Shown here piece after piece: positions 38,912 through 46,860 of a stretch of 61,142 nt of DNA. Under the pieces are notes generated by a model. It had not been told where the DNA came from and searched no databases. It worked only from the letters and a program-made list of their open reading frames with translations. The position numbers were made by a program, and so were the translations under genes. Within the stretch, counting starts at the first letter, position 1. Each line of letters starts with the position of its first letter. Where the stretch lies: the NCBI GenBank assembly GCA_027064515.1, contig JAMOPL010000023.1, forward strand, positions 1 through 61,142. Reading direction: 5' to 3'. The stretch comes from Sulfurimonas sp. (GTDB lineage: Bacteria; Campylobacterota; Campylobacteria; Campylobacterales; Sulfurimonadaceae).

Positions 38912-39910
38912 TTATCTATTATTTAACTCTTCCCATATTTTAAATTTATCACTAAAGTATACAATTCTTACTTTTTTAAATTCTCTTGATGAGTATAAAG
39001 GGCGAAATGATTTGTGTTCAATCTCTTTTGTCATTTCCTCAATAAGACTCTTCGTTTCATCATCTGTTTTTCCATGAACCATTGTAAAAAGATTATATGG
39101 CCAGTTAGAATATTTAGGACGAAGATAACAATGACTTACAGCACTAAACTCTGAGGCAACTTTCCCAATAGATTCTCCATTTTTTTCATCTATATCCCAG
39201 ACAACCATTGCATTTGCATTAAAACCTGCTTTTCTATGGTTTAAAATAGATGCAAACCTTCTCATAACTCCAGAATCTTGTAATTCTGAGATTATTTTAA
39301 AAAAAGTATCATAATTTATATCTAATTCATTTATAATTTTTAAAAAAGGTTCACTTATAATTTCAATATCATGTTGAATCTTTCTGATTATCTCATAATG
39401 AAGAGGTGTTAATTCTATCTCTTTGTGGATAACTTTTTTTACTTTTTCTTTTTTTTCATCTTTTCCAGTTGTATTTAGTTTTACATTTATTTTAAACATT
39501 TTTAATGTAGGAAGCATAATATACTCATCAGCTTTTGTTAGTTTTGAGAGTATCTCTACTGTTTTTGAGAGTCCGATAGTTGAATCTGGAGCAGTTGCTA
39601 GAGTAAACCATATATTAAATTCATGATTCCTCTCATAGTTATGGGAAACGCCAGGGTGTGAATTTATTATTTTAACAGCTTCATCTATCTTATCTTTAGA
39701 AATTTTGAAAGCTATTAGTGATGATCCATATCCTAATCTTTTTGTATCAAATATTGCAGATGTTTGTCTGATTATATTGTTGTTTTTTTCTTTTTTTAGA
39801 ATCTCTAAAACTACTTGTTCACTTAAGTTAAGTTCATCTCCGATAACTTTAAATGGTCTTGGAACTAATGGAAATTTTTTTTGTATTCTTGATAATATCT
39901 CTTGAGTCAT
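38912..39910 (-). CDS. Fused siroheme decarboxylase (NirDL-type; AhbA/AhbB-like)
   Basis: Removes the two acetate carboxyls of siroheme to give didecarboxysiroheme, the precursor of heme d1. The 332 residues consist of two Lrp/AsnC-like halves: HTH-like helices with IIRQTSAIFDTKRLGYGS (around residue 48-65) and VMRRFASILNHRKAGF (around 210-225), each followed by a RAM-like ferredoxin fold. This fused arrangement is the NirDL form. It is divergent from the siroheme synthase gene and 1.1 kb from the nir operon. It is an enzyme despite its regulator-like fold. Confidence 0.9.
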   Translation of the reverse strand: MTQEILSRIQKKFPLVPRPFKVIGDELNLSEQVVLEILKKEKNNNIIRQTSAIFDTKRLGYGSSLIAFKISKDKIDEAVKIINSHPGVSHNYERNHEFNIWFTLATAPDSTIGLSKTVEILSKLTKADEYIMLPTLKMFKINVKLNTTGKDEKKEKVKKVIHKEIELTPLHYEIIRKIQHDIEIISEPFLKIINELDINYDTFFKIISELQDSGVMRRFASILNHRKAGFNANAMVVWDIDEKNGESIGKVASEFSAVSHCYLRPKYSNWPYNLFTMVHGKTDDETKSLIEEMTKEIEHKSFRPLYSSREFKKVRIVYFSDKFKIWEELNNR

Positions 39911-40032
39911 AAGTATCTTTTATATAAAATTTTGATTTATTTTAACAATATAAAAATTAAGAGATGATTATATTTATTAATTATCTATAAGTTTTTGATA
40001 TCCTTATGCATAATAATTAAATAGGACTAAAT

Positions 40033-40599
40033 ATGGCTTACTTTCCAGCTTTTTTAAAGCTTGATAATAAAAAAATTCTAATTATAGGTGGTGGTAATAT
40101 AGCTTATGAAAAGTTGATTCATTTATTAGATTTTACTAAAGATATATCTATTATTGCAAATAATTTTAGTAATGATATGCTTACTGAAATAAAAAAAAAG
40201 AATTTAAACTATAAAAAAAGAATTTATAAAACAGATGATATTAAAGATTTTGCAATAGTTGTTGTAGCAGTAGATGATATAGCCTTACAATCTGAAATAT
40301 ATGAAGAATCTAAAAAATACAACTGTTTATGTAATGCTGTAGATTCTACTAAGTATTGTGATTTTATATTTCCATCTTATATTAAAAAAGATGATTTAAC
40401 TATTGCTATATCAACATCAGGCTCCTCCCCAGCAATGGCAAAACATCTAAAACTATATTTACAAAATCTTATACCAAATGGAATCTCAGAATTTTTAAAA
40501 GAGATGAAATATTTAAGAGAAACTATTCCAAAGGGTAAAGAGAGGATGAAAATGTTTGATAAAAAAGTAAAAGAATATATAGATAGTTGGGATAAATAG
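40033..40599 (+). CDS. Precorrin-2 dehydrogenase / ferrochelatase (Met8/CysG-N type)
   Basis: A 188-residue protein with the Rossmann motif ILIIGGGNIAYEKL and the siroheme-synthase dimer segment AISTSGSSPAMAKHLK. It corresponds to the CysG N-terminal/Met8p half: oxidation of precorrin-2 to sirohydrochlorin and probably iron insertion. With the separate CobA gene (41333-42067) it supplies siroheme for heme d1. 94 bp upstream of the Crp/Fnr regulator on the same strand; probable operon. Confidence 0.9.
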   Translation: MAYFPAFLKLDNKKILIIGGGNIAYEKLIHLLDFTKDISIIANNFSNDMLTEIKKKNLNYKKRIYKTDDIKDFAIVVVAVDDIALQSEIYEESKKYNCLCNAVDSTKYCDFIFPSYIKKDDLTIAISTSGSSPAMAKHLKLYLQNLIPNGISEFLKEMKYLRETIPKGKERMKMFDKKVKEYIDSWDK

Positions 40600-40693
40600 T
40601 TTTTATTTTATATATGTTATAAAATAAGATTGTTTTATAGTGTATATAAGTTACATATAGATATATTTCATAAAATTTATTTTAAGGTTTTCA

Positions 40694-41329
40694 GTGGAAG
40701 AATTAAGAAACTGTTCATATTTTGAGAATTTAGAACAAGAGCAATTAAATCTATTAGCATCATTTACAAAGAAAAAATTTTATAAAAAAAATTCAATTTT
40801 ATTTTATGAAAAGGAGCAATCAAAATCTCTTATATTACTTATATCTGGTGAATTAAAAGTGTATAAAACAGATATAAAAAATAATGAAATTATTATGAAT
40901 AGATTTATTGCAACATCAATGATTGCCGAGATGGCTGTATTTGAAGAGATTCCATATCCTGCTTCAGCTTCATTTGAAACTGATGGCACAGTTTTGGAGA
41001 TTGATTTTGCAAGATTTAAAAAAGAATTTTTACAAAATCCAGAAATATCATTACAATTTTTTAAATCATTATCTAAAAAAATAAAAAATCTTGAAAAAGT
41101 TATATCGCTAAATATTGTTTTAGATTCAACATCAAGATTGGCAAAATTTATTTATGAAAATGAGAATGTATTAGCAGATATAAAACATTATAAATTAGCT
41201 CAAAACCTAAATATGACACCAGAAACATTATCTAGAATCTTTAAAAAACTTGTAACTTTAAATTTAATAGAGAAAGAATCTAAATTTTATATAATTAAAA
41301 ATAGAGAGGGTTTGAAAACTCTCTTTTAA
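40694..41329 (+). CDS. Crp/Fnr-family regulator with FNR-type recognition helix, no Fe-S cysteines
   Basis: A 211-residue regulator: cyclic-nucleotide-binding-fold N-terminus, dimer helix, and C-terminal HTH with recognition helix TPETLSRIFKKL. The E177-S180-R181 triad (ExxSR) matches FNR/DNR readers of TTGA(T/C) half-sites. Only one cysteine (residue 7) exists, so an FNR-type [4Fe-4S] cluster is not possible; a DNR/NnrR-like NO sensor is likely. GTG start with AAGG 6 nt upstream. The nirS-side intergenic region holds a perfect TTGAT-N4-ATCAA box. Its stop lies in a hairpin shared with cobA. Confidence 0.87.
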   Translation: MEELRNCSYFENLEQEQLNLLASFTKKKFYKKNSILFYEKEQSKSLILLISGELKVYKTDIKNNEIIMNRFIATSMIAEMAVFEEIPYPASASFETDGTVLEIDFARFKKEFLQNPEISLQFFKSLSKKIKNLEKVISLNIVLDSTSRLAKFIYENENVLADIKHYKLAQNLNMTPETLSRIFKKLVTLNLIEKESKFYIIKNREGLKTLF

Positions 41330-41346
41330 GAGTTAGTTTTCAAACC
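41309..41346. terminator. Long bidirectional hairpin spanning both convergent stop codons
   Basis: Outer 12-bp arms (GGTTTGAAAACT / AGTTTTCAAACC) enclose an inner CTCTT-TT-AAGAG stem with a 2-nt bulge. The TAA of the Crp/Fnr gene (41327-41329) and the stop of cobA (41333-41335) both lie within it. On either strand AT-rich sequence follows. A likely shared terminator. Confidence 0.75.
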
Positions 41347-42067
41347 ATTTTAATTGTTCTCTTAATTCAACAACTTTACCAACTACTATTAAAGCAGGGG
41401 TAGGGGTATCTTTTGTTCTTTCAACAATATTTTCAAGAGTTCCAACAACAACTTTTTGTTGTGGCGTTGTTCCTTTTGAGATAACGGCAATAGGATAATC
41501 ACAACTCTTACCAATCTCTATCAGTTTTTTAGAGATATGAGCAAGATTGTGAAGTCCCATCAAAAATATAATTGTGTCATCTGTTTTGAAATTATTCCAT
41601 GGAATCTGAGATATTTTTTTATTTGGAGATTCATGACCTGTTACTACTCTAAAACTTACAGAGATTCCACGGTGAGTAACGGGAATACCTGCATAGGCTG
41701 GTACAGAGATAGCAGATGTAATTCCAGGGATAATATCAAATTCAATCCCTCTCTTTTCTAGATATATAGCCTCTTCACCACCACGACCAAATACAAATGG
41801 ATCGCCACCTTTTAGTCGAACAACTATTTTATGTTTTAGTGAGTTTTGGTAAATTACCTCATTTATATCATCTTGAGGCATAATATGGCGACCATCCTCT
41901 TTACCTACATAAACAAATTCACATCCATCTTTTGTAATCTCAAGAATCTCAGGATTTGCTAGTCTGTCATAGATAATAACATCAGCTTCTTTTATTACTT
42001 TAAAAGCTTTAAGTGTTAGTAACTCAATATCTCCTGGCCCAGCACCAGTTAAATAAACTTTACTCAT
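41333..42067 (-). CDS. cobA: Uroporphyrinogen-III C-methyltransferase (CobA/NirE)
   Basis: Methylates uroporphyrinogen III at C-2 and C-7 to precorrin-2, entry to siroheme and heme d1. The 244-residue protein has the SUMT motifs GAGPGDIELLTLKA, RLKGGDPFVFGRGGEE and GIPVTHRGIS. GAGGAA lies 7 nt before ATG 42067. It overlaps nirF by 8 nt, so it belongs to the nir operon and could be called nirE; I use cobA for the activity. Confidence 0.95.
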   Translation of the reverse strand: MSKVYLTGAGPGDIELLTLKAFKVIKEADVIIYDRLANPEILEITKDGCEFVYVGKEDGRHIMPQDDINEVIYQNSLKHKIVVRLKGGDPFVFGRGGEEAIYLEKRGIEFDIIPGITSAISVPAYAGIPVTHRGISVSFRVVTGHESPNKKISQIPWNNFKTDDTIIFLMGLHNLAHISKKLIEIGKSCDYPIAVISKGTTPQQKVVVGTLENIVERTKDTPTPALIVVGKVVELREQLKWFEN

Positions 42068-43163
42068 TGTTTTTTTCCTCATAAATAAAAATACCTGATG
42101 GTTTTTTAACTTGAAATATCTCTCTATTTAAAGACCAATTTTTAGTATTTATTACTGCTAGTTTATTTGTGTCATTAACAGATATGTAAAGGTTTGGTTT
42201 TGTATTTGACCATCTTAGATGTAGTACTTTCCCATCAAATTCAAATCTTTTAATTATTTTTAGTGTTTTTGTATCTATGATTTGAACTATTGGAAACTCT
42301 TTACCACTAAAAGTTACAGCTAAATAATTTTTATCTGGTGATAATGAAGTAAAAACTGGTAAACCTTCAGTTTCAATATTTTTAATAAATTTAAAATCAT
42401 TTGTGTAAACTAAAACTTTGTTGTTACCTACTGCTGGGATAAAAATATGTTTATCGCTAATACTCCAAAAACCAAAATGTGGAACTTTAAGGACAGGCTT
42501 CCTACCCTCAAGTAAGATTTTTATTTTTGAGTATTTCATAGAATCTAAATCTAGTACACCAAAAAAATCACTCTTGAAAAATCCAACTATAAAATTATTA
42601 TTTTTTATCATAGCATCAAAAGGCATTGTACCTATATTTTTAAACTCTTTGTATATCTCAAAATTAGGAATTGATTTTCCACTATTTTTATCTTTTAATA
42701 CGGTGATTTTGTCATTATCCATTTGTGAAAATATTAGGTAGTTTTTATAAGTTTTGATTCCAACATTTTTTGAGTTTGTATAAAATAGTTGTATAGGATT
42801 TAGATCTCTATCTAATATATTTACACTTTTAGAATCGTAATTTGCTACGGCAATAAAATATTCCGATATAACAAAACCGATAGCACTTTTACTTGTTTTA
42901 TACTCTTTTAGTATTGTATTTTTTTCTGGATCAAATTTTATTATATAACCATCACGACTAATCGCATAAGCATCATTTTCATAGAATTTCACAACACCAT
43001 GATTCATATTGTGCATACCAGTTATGTGAGTTTTTATTACACCTTTTTCTATTACGGCGAGAGAACTATCTTCTCTTTCAACAACAAATATTTTTTCATC
43101 TGCATTTGCATTTAAAAATATAAAAACTATCAGTATACTTTTTAATAATAATTTATTTAACAT
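42060..43163 (-). CDS. nirF: Heme d1 biosynthesis protein NirF
   Basis: A 367-residue periplasmic protein: signal (LLLKSILIVFIFLNANA) and an eight-bladed d1-type beta-propeller related to NirS but without a cytochrome c domain (GMHNMNHGVVKFY, PHFGFWSI, repeated short blades). NirF is required for heme d1 formation; its exact step is between NirJ product and final d1. The start ATG 43163 overlaps the nirJ stop. Placed between nirJ and cobA in the operon. Confidence 0.88.
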   Translation of the reverse strand: MLNKLLLKSILIVFIFLNANADEKIFVVEREDSSLAVIEKGVIKTHITGMHNMNHGVVKFYENDAYAISRDGYIIKFDPEKNTILKEYKTSKSAIGFVISEYFIAVANYDSKSVNILDRDLNPIQLFYTNSKNVGIKTYKNYLIFSQMDNDKITVLKDKNSGKSIPNFEIYKEFKNIGTMPFDAMIKNNNFIVGFFKSDFFGVLDLDSMKYSKIKILLEGRKPVLKVPHFGFWSISDKHIFIPAVGNNKVLVYTNDFKFIKNIETEGLPVFTSLSPDKNYLAVTFSGKEFPIVQIIDTKTLKIIKRFEFDGKVLHLRWSNTKPNLYISVNDTNKLAVINTKNWSLNREIFQVKKPSGIFIYEEKNNE

Positions 43164-44283
43164 AATTTTTTTCTCTTTCATTTTTAGTTAGATAACAAGA
43201 TGGGTCTTCACCCCATAAATCGCCATGAATAGCATAGGCTCTAGCTCGAGAACCACCATTACAGATATTAATCTGTTTACAATCATTGCAAATTCCACTT
43301 ATCTGTTTTCTAGGATAGACTCTAAGCTCTTTAAGTAATTCATTATTTTGCCAAATATTAGCAAAATTTTCTTCAATTATATTACCTGAAGTGATAGGAA
43401 AAAATGGATCGGCTCGTAAATCACCCTCACTATTAATATTTACTAATTTTTTACCAGCACTATTACCACCCCATTCAAGAAGTCTATTTCTCATCTCATT
43501 AGCAAATTCAGGATACCTATTTGAAAACTTATTTAGAAAAATTATGGAATCTTGTTCCATATTTCCAGTTACTATCTCTATCTCTACACCATTCTCATAA
43601 TATTCAAATGCCTTATTTATTATAAATTCTACTGCTTCTCTTCTTTGCTCTTTTGATAAATCTATCTTTTGATTCTCTAAACCACGACCTGAGTAAACTA
43701 AGTGCGAAATATATATTTTTGGAATCTTATGCTTTTCTACTAAATCAAACATATACTCCAAAGAATCTATTGTTGTTTTAGTGATTGTAAATCTAATTCC
43801 AACTTTTGCACCAGTTGAGTTAGCTAAAAGAACAGCTTTTAGTGTCTCTTTAAAAGCACCTTTTAAACCACGAAAATAATCATGAGTTTTTTCATCTCCA
43901 TCTATACTAACCCCAATATAATTAAAAGATTCTACAATTTTTTGTATATTATTTTTTGTAAAGTAGAGACCATTACTAGAGAGGTAAGTGATGATTCCAT
44001 TCTCTTTACAAAAGTTTGCTATTTCAAAAATATCTTTTCTTGTTAATGGCTCTCCACCAGAAAAGATTATGAATTTAATTCCACTCTCTTTCATCTCAAA
44101 AATAGTTTTTTTAATCTGTTTAGTTGATAATGTATCTATCTCATCAAGAGTAGATTTGGAGTAACAGTGCATACAAGAGAGGTTGCATCTATTGGTAAGA
44201 TTCCAAATAGCAATAGTACCATTTAAAACTCTTGATGGTTTATTTTCTACTACTGAAGATATTAAGTTTGATAATCTAAACAA
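43153..44283 (-). CDS. nirJ: Radical SAM heme d1 biosynthesis protein NirJ
   Basis: Removes the propionates of didecarboxysiroheme. The 376 residues have the radical-SAM [4Fe-4S] motif CNLSCMHC (C33, C37, C40), the SAM-binding GGEPL stretch, and a C-terminal auxiliary cluster region (CNDCKQINICNGGSRARAYA...CYL). It overlaps nirF at its 3' end and is immediately downstream of the small cytochrome gene. Complete. Confidence 0.94.
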   Translation of the reverse strand: MFRLSNLISSVVENKPSRVLNGTIAIWNLTNRCNLSCMHCYSKSTLDEIDTLSTKQIKKTIFEMKESGIKFIIFSGGEPLTRKDIFEIANFCKENGIITYLSSNGLYFTKNNIQKIVESFNYIGVSIDGDEKTHDYFRGLKGAFKETLKAVLLANSTGAKVGIRFTITKTTIDSLEYMFDLVEKHKIPKIYISHLVYSGRGLENQKIDLSKEQRREAVEFIINKAFEYYENGVEIEIVTGNMEQDSIIFLNKFSNRYPEFANEMRNRLLEWGGNSAGKKLVNINSEGDLRADPFFPITSGNIIEENFANIWQNNELLKELRVYPRKQISGICNDCKQINICNGGSRARAYAIHGDLWGEDPSCYLTKNEREKNYVK

Positions 44284-44589
44284 CTATTTGCCTTTTTGTA
44301 AGAGGATATATTTAACAATAGAATCTATCTCTTTATCTGTAAGTTCAAATTGAGTCATAACCGTTCTTTTATAACCAAAAGATTTATACATAGATTTTGG
44401 AGAGATTATATAAGCTTTTATCTCATCTTTTGTTCTTTTAGAAGCTATCTCACTAAATGAGATTCCAAATGAGGTAGCAGTTTGATGGTGACAGCCCCAA
44501 CAGTAAGTTTCAAATACTTTTTTGCCATCTAAATTATTTGCTGATAATGTATAAGAAAAAATAGATAAAAATAGTATAAATATTTTCAT
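44284..44589 (-). CDS. Small monoheme cytochrome c (NirC-like)
   Basis: A 101-residue periplasmic class I cytochrome with signal peptide (IFILFLSIFSYTLSA), one CWGCHH heme motif, and a C-terminal methionine-containing segment (VMTQFELTDKEIDSIVKYIL). By position between the cd1 gene and nirJ it corresponds to NirC, the electron donor to the cd1 enzyme or to d1 maturation. AAAGGTT lies before ATG 44589. It is immediately upstream of nirJ. Confidence 0.87.
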   Translation of the reverse strand: MKIFILFLSIFSYTLSANNLDGKKVFETYCWGCHHQTATSFGISFSEIASKRTKDEIKAYIISPKSMYKSFGYKRTVMTQFELTDKEIDSIVKYILLQKGK

Positions 44590-44686
44590 AATGAACCTTT
44601 TTTATAAAAAAATCATTTTAACAAAAAATAACTTGATTTAATCATTAAAAAAAAATTAAATAAATATACTAAGAGAGAATTTCCCC

Positions 44687-44703
44687 CTAAAAAGAGGAAA
44701 ATT
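44687..44703 (-). terminator. Weak hairpin downstream of the cd1 gene
   Basis: On the minus strand TTTCCTC pairs with GGGGAAA around a short U-rich loop (7 bp, one G-U). It lies just past the cd1 stop and before nirC. It could be a partial terminator or an mRNA stabiliser setting a higher level of the cd1 message. The remaining 120-bp gap is AT-rich with nothing else seen. Confidence 0.4.
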
Positions 44704-44708
44704 AGTGG

Positions 44709-46349
44709 CTATGCACCAGGTATAGTTTGTCTATGTTCAATAGAGTATGTGAAAGTTGGTGTTATTAACCCATCTATATATTTTATAAACTCACCAGTTT
44801 TTGAATCGTATATGCCGATTCTATTACAGTTCCATTCAGAAATCATAGTCCATTTACCGTGATTTGCTGGTTCTGCATGTAAGATTCTAGGAATCACCTC
44901 TTTCCCTTTTTTATTTGTTATAGTTGGGACATCCCATTGGTAAATTACTTTATTTGTTTTAGCATCAGTAATGCTACCTGTTGAAGTTCCTATTGTGATA
45001 ACTCTATCTAGTTTTAAACTTTGTTTATTTACTAGATGAATTTTATTCCAATTTTCAGATCCACCTACAACATTATCTGCCCACAGATAAGGTGTATTTA
45101 TTGATGTACTGATAAATAGTCCAGCACCACTTGTTGGAATCTCTGCGATAATATCAAAGTTATCATCCCAGATAGTAACTTCTCCAAGATTCATATTTAC
45201 AGTAGCTGATAATTGTTGATTAAGTTTTTTGTTATACCAAGAAGCACCTTGTCCTACATGAGGTTTTGAAGATGGTTTCATATAAATTTTACTTACTAGA
45301 GACTTTGTCTTAAAATCTATAACACCAATAAGGTCTGATCCTTGAGAAGCGACAAATAGATATCTACCCATCTCTTTCCCCTCATTTAAAAAACCATTAT
45401 GTATATTTTTTCCAATATCTGAAATAACTCCAACAACAGGAAAACCAGCTTTATAGTAGTCTACAATATAAACACGACCAGCATCTTTAAGTGCAAATGC
45501 GAAATATGGACCATAAGGTGTATCAAAAACACCAGATACTCTAGAAGCAGCTATCTTTCCATCAAAATTTGTAATATTTGAAGTTGGATAAACTTTTAGT
45601 GGTTCTAGTGTTAGGGCATTTAATAGAACAGCTCCACTAGGAAAATAGTTACCAGCTAGTAAATAATTTCCATTAGGGGAAACTGCAAGACCACGAGAAT
45701 CTGTACCAACCTTGACCTCTGCAATTTTTTGTTGACCTGGAGAATTAAGATCAAACATAGTTAATAAACCTGAACGAGATATAGAGTAAGCATAGCGAGG
45801 TAGTTTTTTGTTTGTAACTGTTATATGAACAGCATATCCAGCAGAGTGTCTTGATAGGATATCACCAGTTGTTCCATCAAGAAAAGTAACCCTCTCAGCA
45901 TCTCTTTCTGTAACAAAACAGATATCAGTTGTCTGGTTTACATCTACTGGTTTAGCGTATTTTCTTAAAAACCCAACTCTATCATTAAGTTTTCTCCAAC
46001 TGGATTTTACTGCTTTTAGTGAAAGAATATCTGGTCTTTTTGTTTTAAAATGTTGAAGGTAATCAACCATTTTTAAGGCATCAGCCTGAGAAAACATATC
46101 TTTAAAGGCGGGCATTTTAATAAAAGAATTACCATTTAAAATAGCATCAACAAGTTGATAAGCATTTTTTTTAGCTATTGCTGATGGGCGAAGATCTGAG
46201 CCTATCCCACCAGAGTGATTAGAACTATGACAAACTTTACATTCTTCTTCAAATACTTTTTCTACATCCATATTTGAAACATTAGCAAGTAAATTTAAAT
46301 TTAGAACTGTCATTGAAATAAGTAATATAATAGATTTTTGGAATCTCAT
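44709..46349 (-). CDS. nirS: Cytochrome cd1 protein (divergent NirS, or NirN-like)
   Basis: A 546-residue periplasmic protein: signal peptide, cytochrome c domain with CKVCH (C37, C40, H41), then an eight-bladed d1 propeller. The proximal d1 ligand is present (GYAVHI, H175) and a second-site histidine is kept (KNIHNG, H317). However the HPEPRV catalytic-histidine segment of classical NirS is replaced by KIAASRVSGVF (about 265-275), as in NirN/NirF. It could be a divergent Campylobacterota NirS or a NirN-type dehydrogenase; the nirS symbol is provisional. CAAGGAGAGA ribosome site. Confidence 0.8.
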   Translation of the reverse strand: MRFQKSIILLISMTVLNLNLLANVSNMDVEKVFEEECKVCHSSNHSGGIGSDLRPSAIAKKNAYQLVDAILNGNSFIKMPAFKDMFSQADALKMVDYLQHFKTKRPDILSLKAVKSSWRKLNDRVGFLRKYAKPVDVNQTTDICFVTERDAERVTFLDGTTGDILSRHSAGYAVHITVTNKKLPRYAYSISRSGLLTMFDLNSPGQQKIAEVKVGTDSRGLAVSPNGNYLLAGNYFPSGAVLLNALTLEPLKVYPTSNITNFDGKIAASRVSGVFDTPYGPYFAFALKDAGRVYIVDYYKAGFPVVGVISDIGKNIHNGFLNEGKEMGRYLFVASQGSDLIGVIDFKTKSLVSKIYMKPSSKPHVGQGASWYNKKLNQQLSATVNMNLGEVTIWDDNFDIIAEIPTSGAGLFISTSINTPYLWADNVVGGSENWNKIHLVNKQSLKLDRVITIGTSTGSITDAKTNKVIYQWDVPTITNKKGKEVIPRILHAEPANHGKWTMISEWNCNRIGIYDSKTGEFIKYIDGLITPTFTYSIEHRQTIPGA

Positions 46350-46411
46350 ATTCTCTCCTTGTTTAATAATATATAAAACTTGATATAGTTTATTACAATT
46401 AGTATAAATGT

Positions 46412-46417
46412 ATTATA
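46412..46417 (-). promoter_or_regulatory. -10 element for the cd1 (nir) operon
   Basis: TATAAT on the minus strand, exactly 22 bp from the edge of the FNR-type box. A start site about 7 bp further would be centred 41.5 bp from that box, the class II activator position. No -35 is visible, as expected for an activator-dependent promoter. Confidence 0.65.
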
Positions 46418-46439
46418 AGTTTAGAATTAATATTAACTA

Positions 46440-46453
46440 TTGATACATATCAA
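46440..46453. promoter_or_regulatory. Perfect FNR/DNR-type box TTGAT-ACAT-ATCAA
   Basis: A perfect dyad TTGATACATATCAA between the cd1 gene and the divergent DUF2249 operon. It equals the consensus for FNR-like regulators of anaerobic respiration. The Crp/Fnr protein encoded at 40694-41329 has the matching ExxSR recognition residues. Its centre (46446.5) is 41.5 bp from the predicted starts on both sides. Confidence 0.85.
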
Positions 46454-46475
46454 GGTGTAAATAAGTTATATTAAT

Positions 46476-46481
46476 TATAAT
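46476..46481 (+). promoter_or_regulatory. -10 element for the DUF2249 operon
   Basis: TATAAT on the plus strand, exactly 22 bp from the edge of the FNR-type box, mirroring the nir-side -10. AAAGGAT-like ribosome sequence (46500-46505) precedes ATG 46513. Confidence 0.65.
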
Positions 46482-46512
46482 TATCAAATATATTTAATAA
46501 AGGATTTATAAA

Positions 46513-46857
46513 ATGTCAAATATTCCAAGTGAAGCAAAAAAAATAGAGGTTGATGGTGCAACTGTTGATTTCTTTGAATTAGCAAAAGATGGTGTAAGTA
46601 GTTATTACTTCGATACTTCAGCAGAGGGTCCTCCACATCCAATGGTTAATGCTATGTGTGGTTTAAAGCTTATCAAGGGTACTAATAATAGAGTAGTTAT
46701 GATTAATCATAAAGCACCAGGTGGTCTTTTTGCTAAATTAGAGGCAGATGTAGCATATTGTACTGAAGATATTGATGGTGGTCTTGTTAAAGTTGTTTTT
46801 ACAAGTGTTGAAGCAGGTGTAGATTCTGATTTAAATCAAACATCTTGCCACGGATAA
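46513..46857 (+). CDS. DUF2249-like small protein
   Basis: A 114-residue cytoplasmic protein whose central part (YYFDTSAEGPPHPM, then a hydrophobic strand RVVMINHKAPGGLFAKL) follows the pattern of DUF2249, a TusA-like fold family that recurs beside nitric-oxide and denitrification genes. It adds a C-terminal TSCHG and a short N-terminus. The role is unknown; sulfur or metal transfer is the usual speculation. First gene of a three-gene operon with a 12-TM protein and a DUF59 protein, under the FNR-type box. Confidence 0.8.
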   Translation: MSNIPSEAKKIEVDGATVDFFELAKDGVSSYYFDTSAEGPPHPMVNAMCGLKLIKGTNNRVVMINHKAPGGLFAKLEADVAYCTEDIDGGLVKVVFTSVEAGVDSDLNQTSCHG

Positions 46858-46860
46858 ACA

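Noticed and set aside
39932-39945. TTGATTTATTTTAA as an FNR-type box between the siroheme decarboxylase and siroheme synthase genes
   Set aside because: Only about 8 of 10 consensus half-site positions fit and the second half is poor; AT-rich DNA gives such partial matches often. Spacing to a -10 is near 42 on one side only.
44633-44645. TTGATTTAATCAT palindrome before the NirC-like gene
   Set aside because: The spacer is 3 nt rather than the 4 nt an FNR-type dimer needs, and the expected start would fall on the start codon.
46380-46393. Second TTGAT half-site near the cd1 gene start
   Set aside because: The other half (TTTAT) matches only two of five consensus bases; it lies downstream of the predicted -10.
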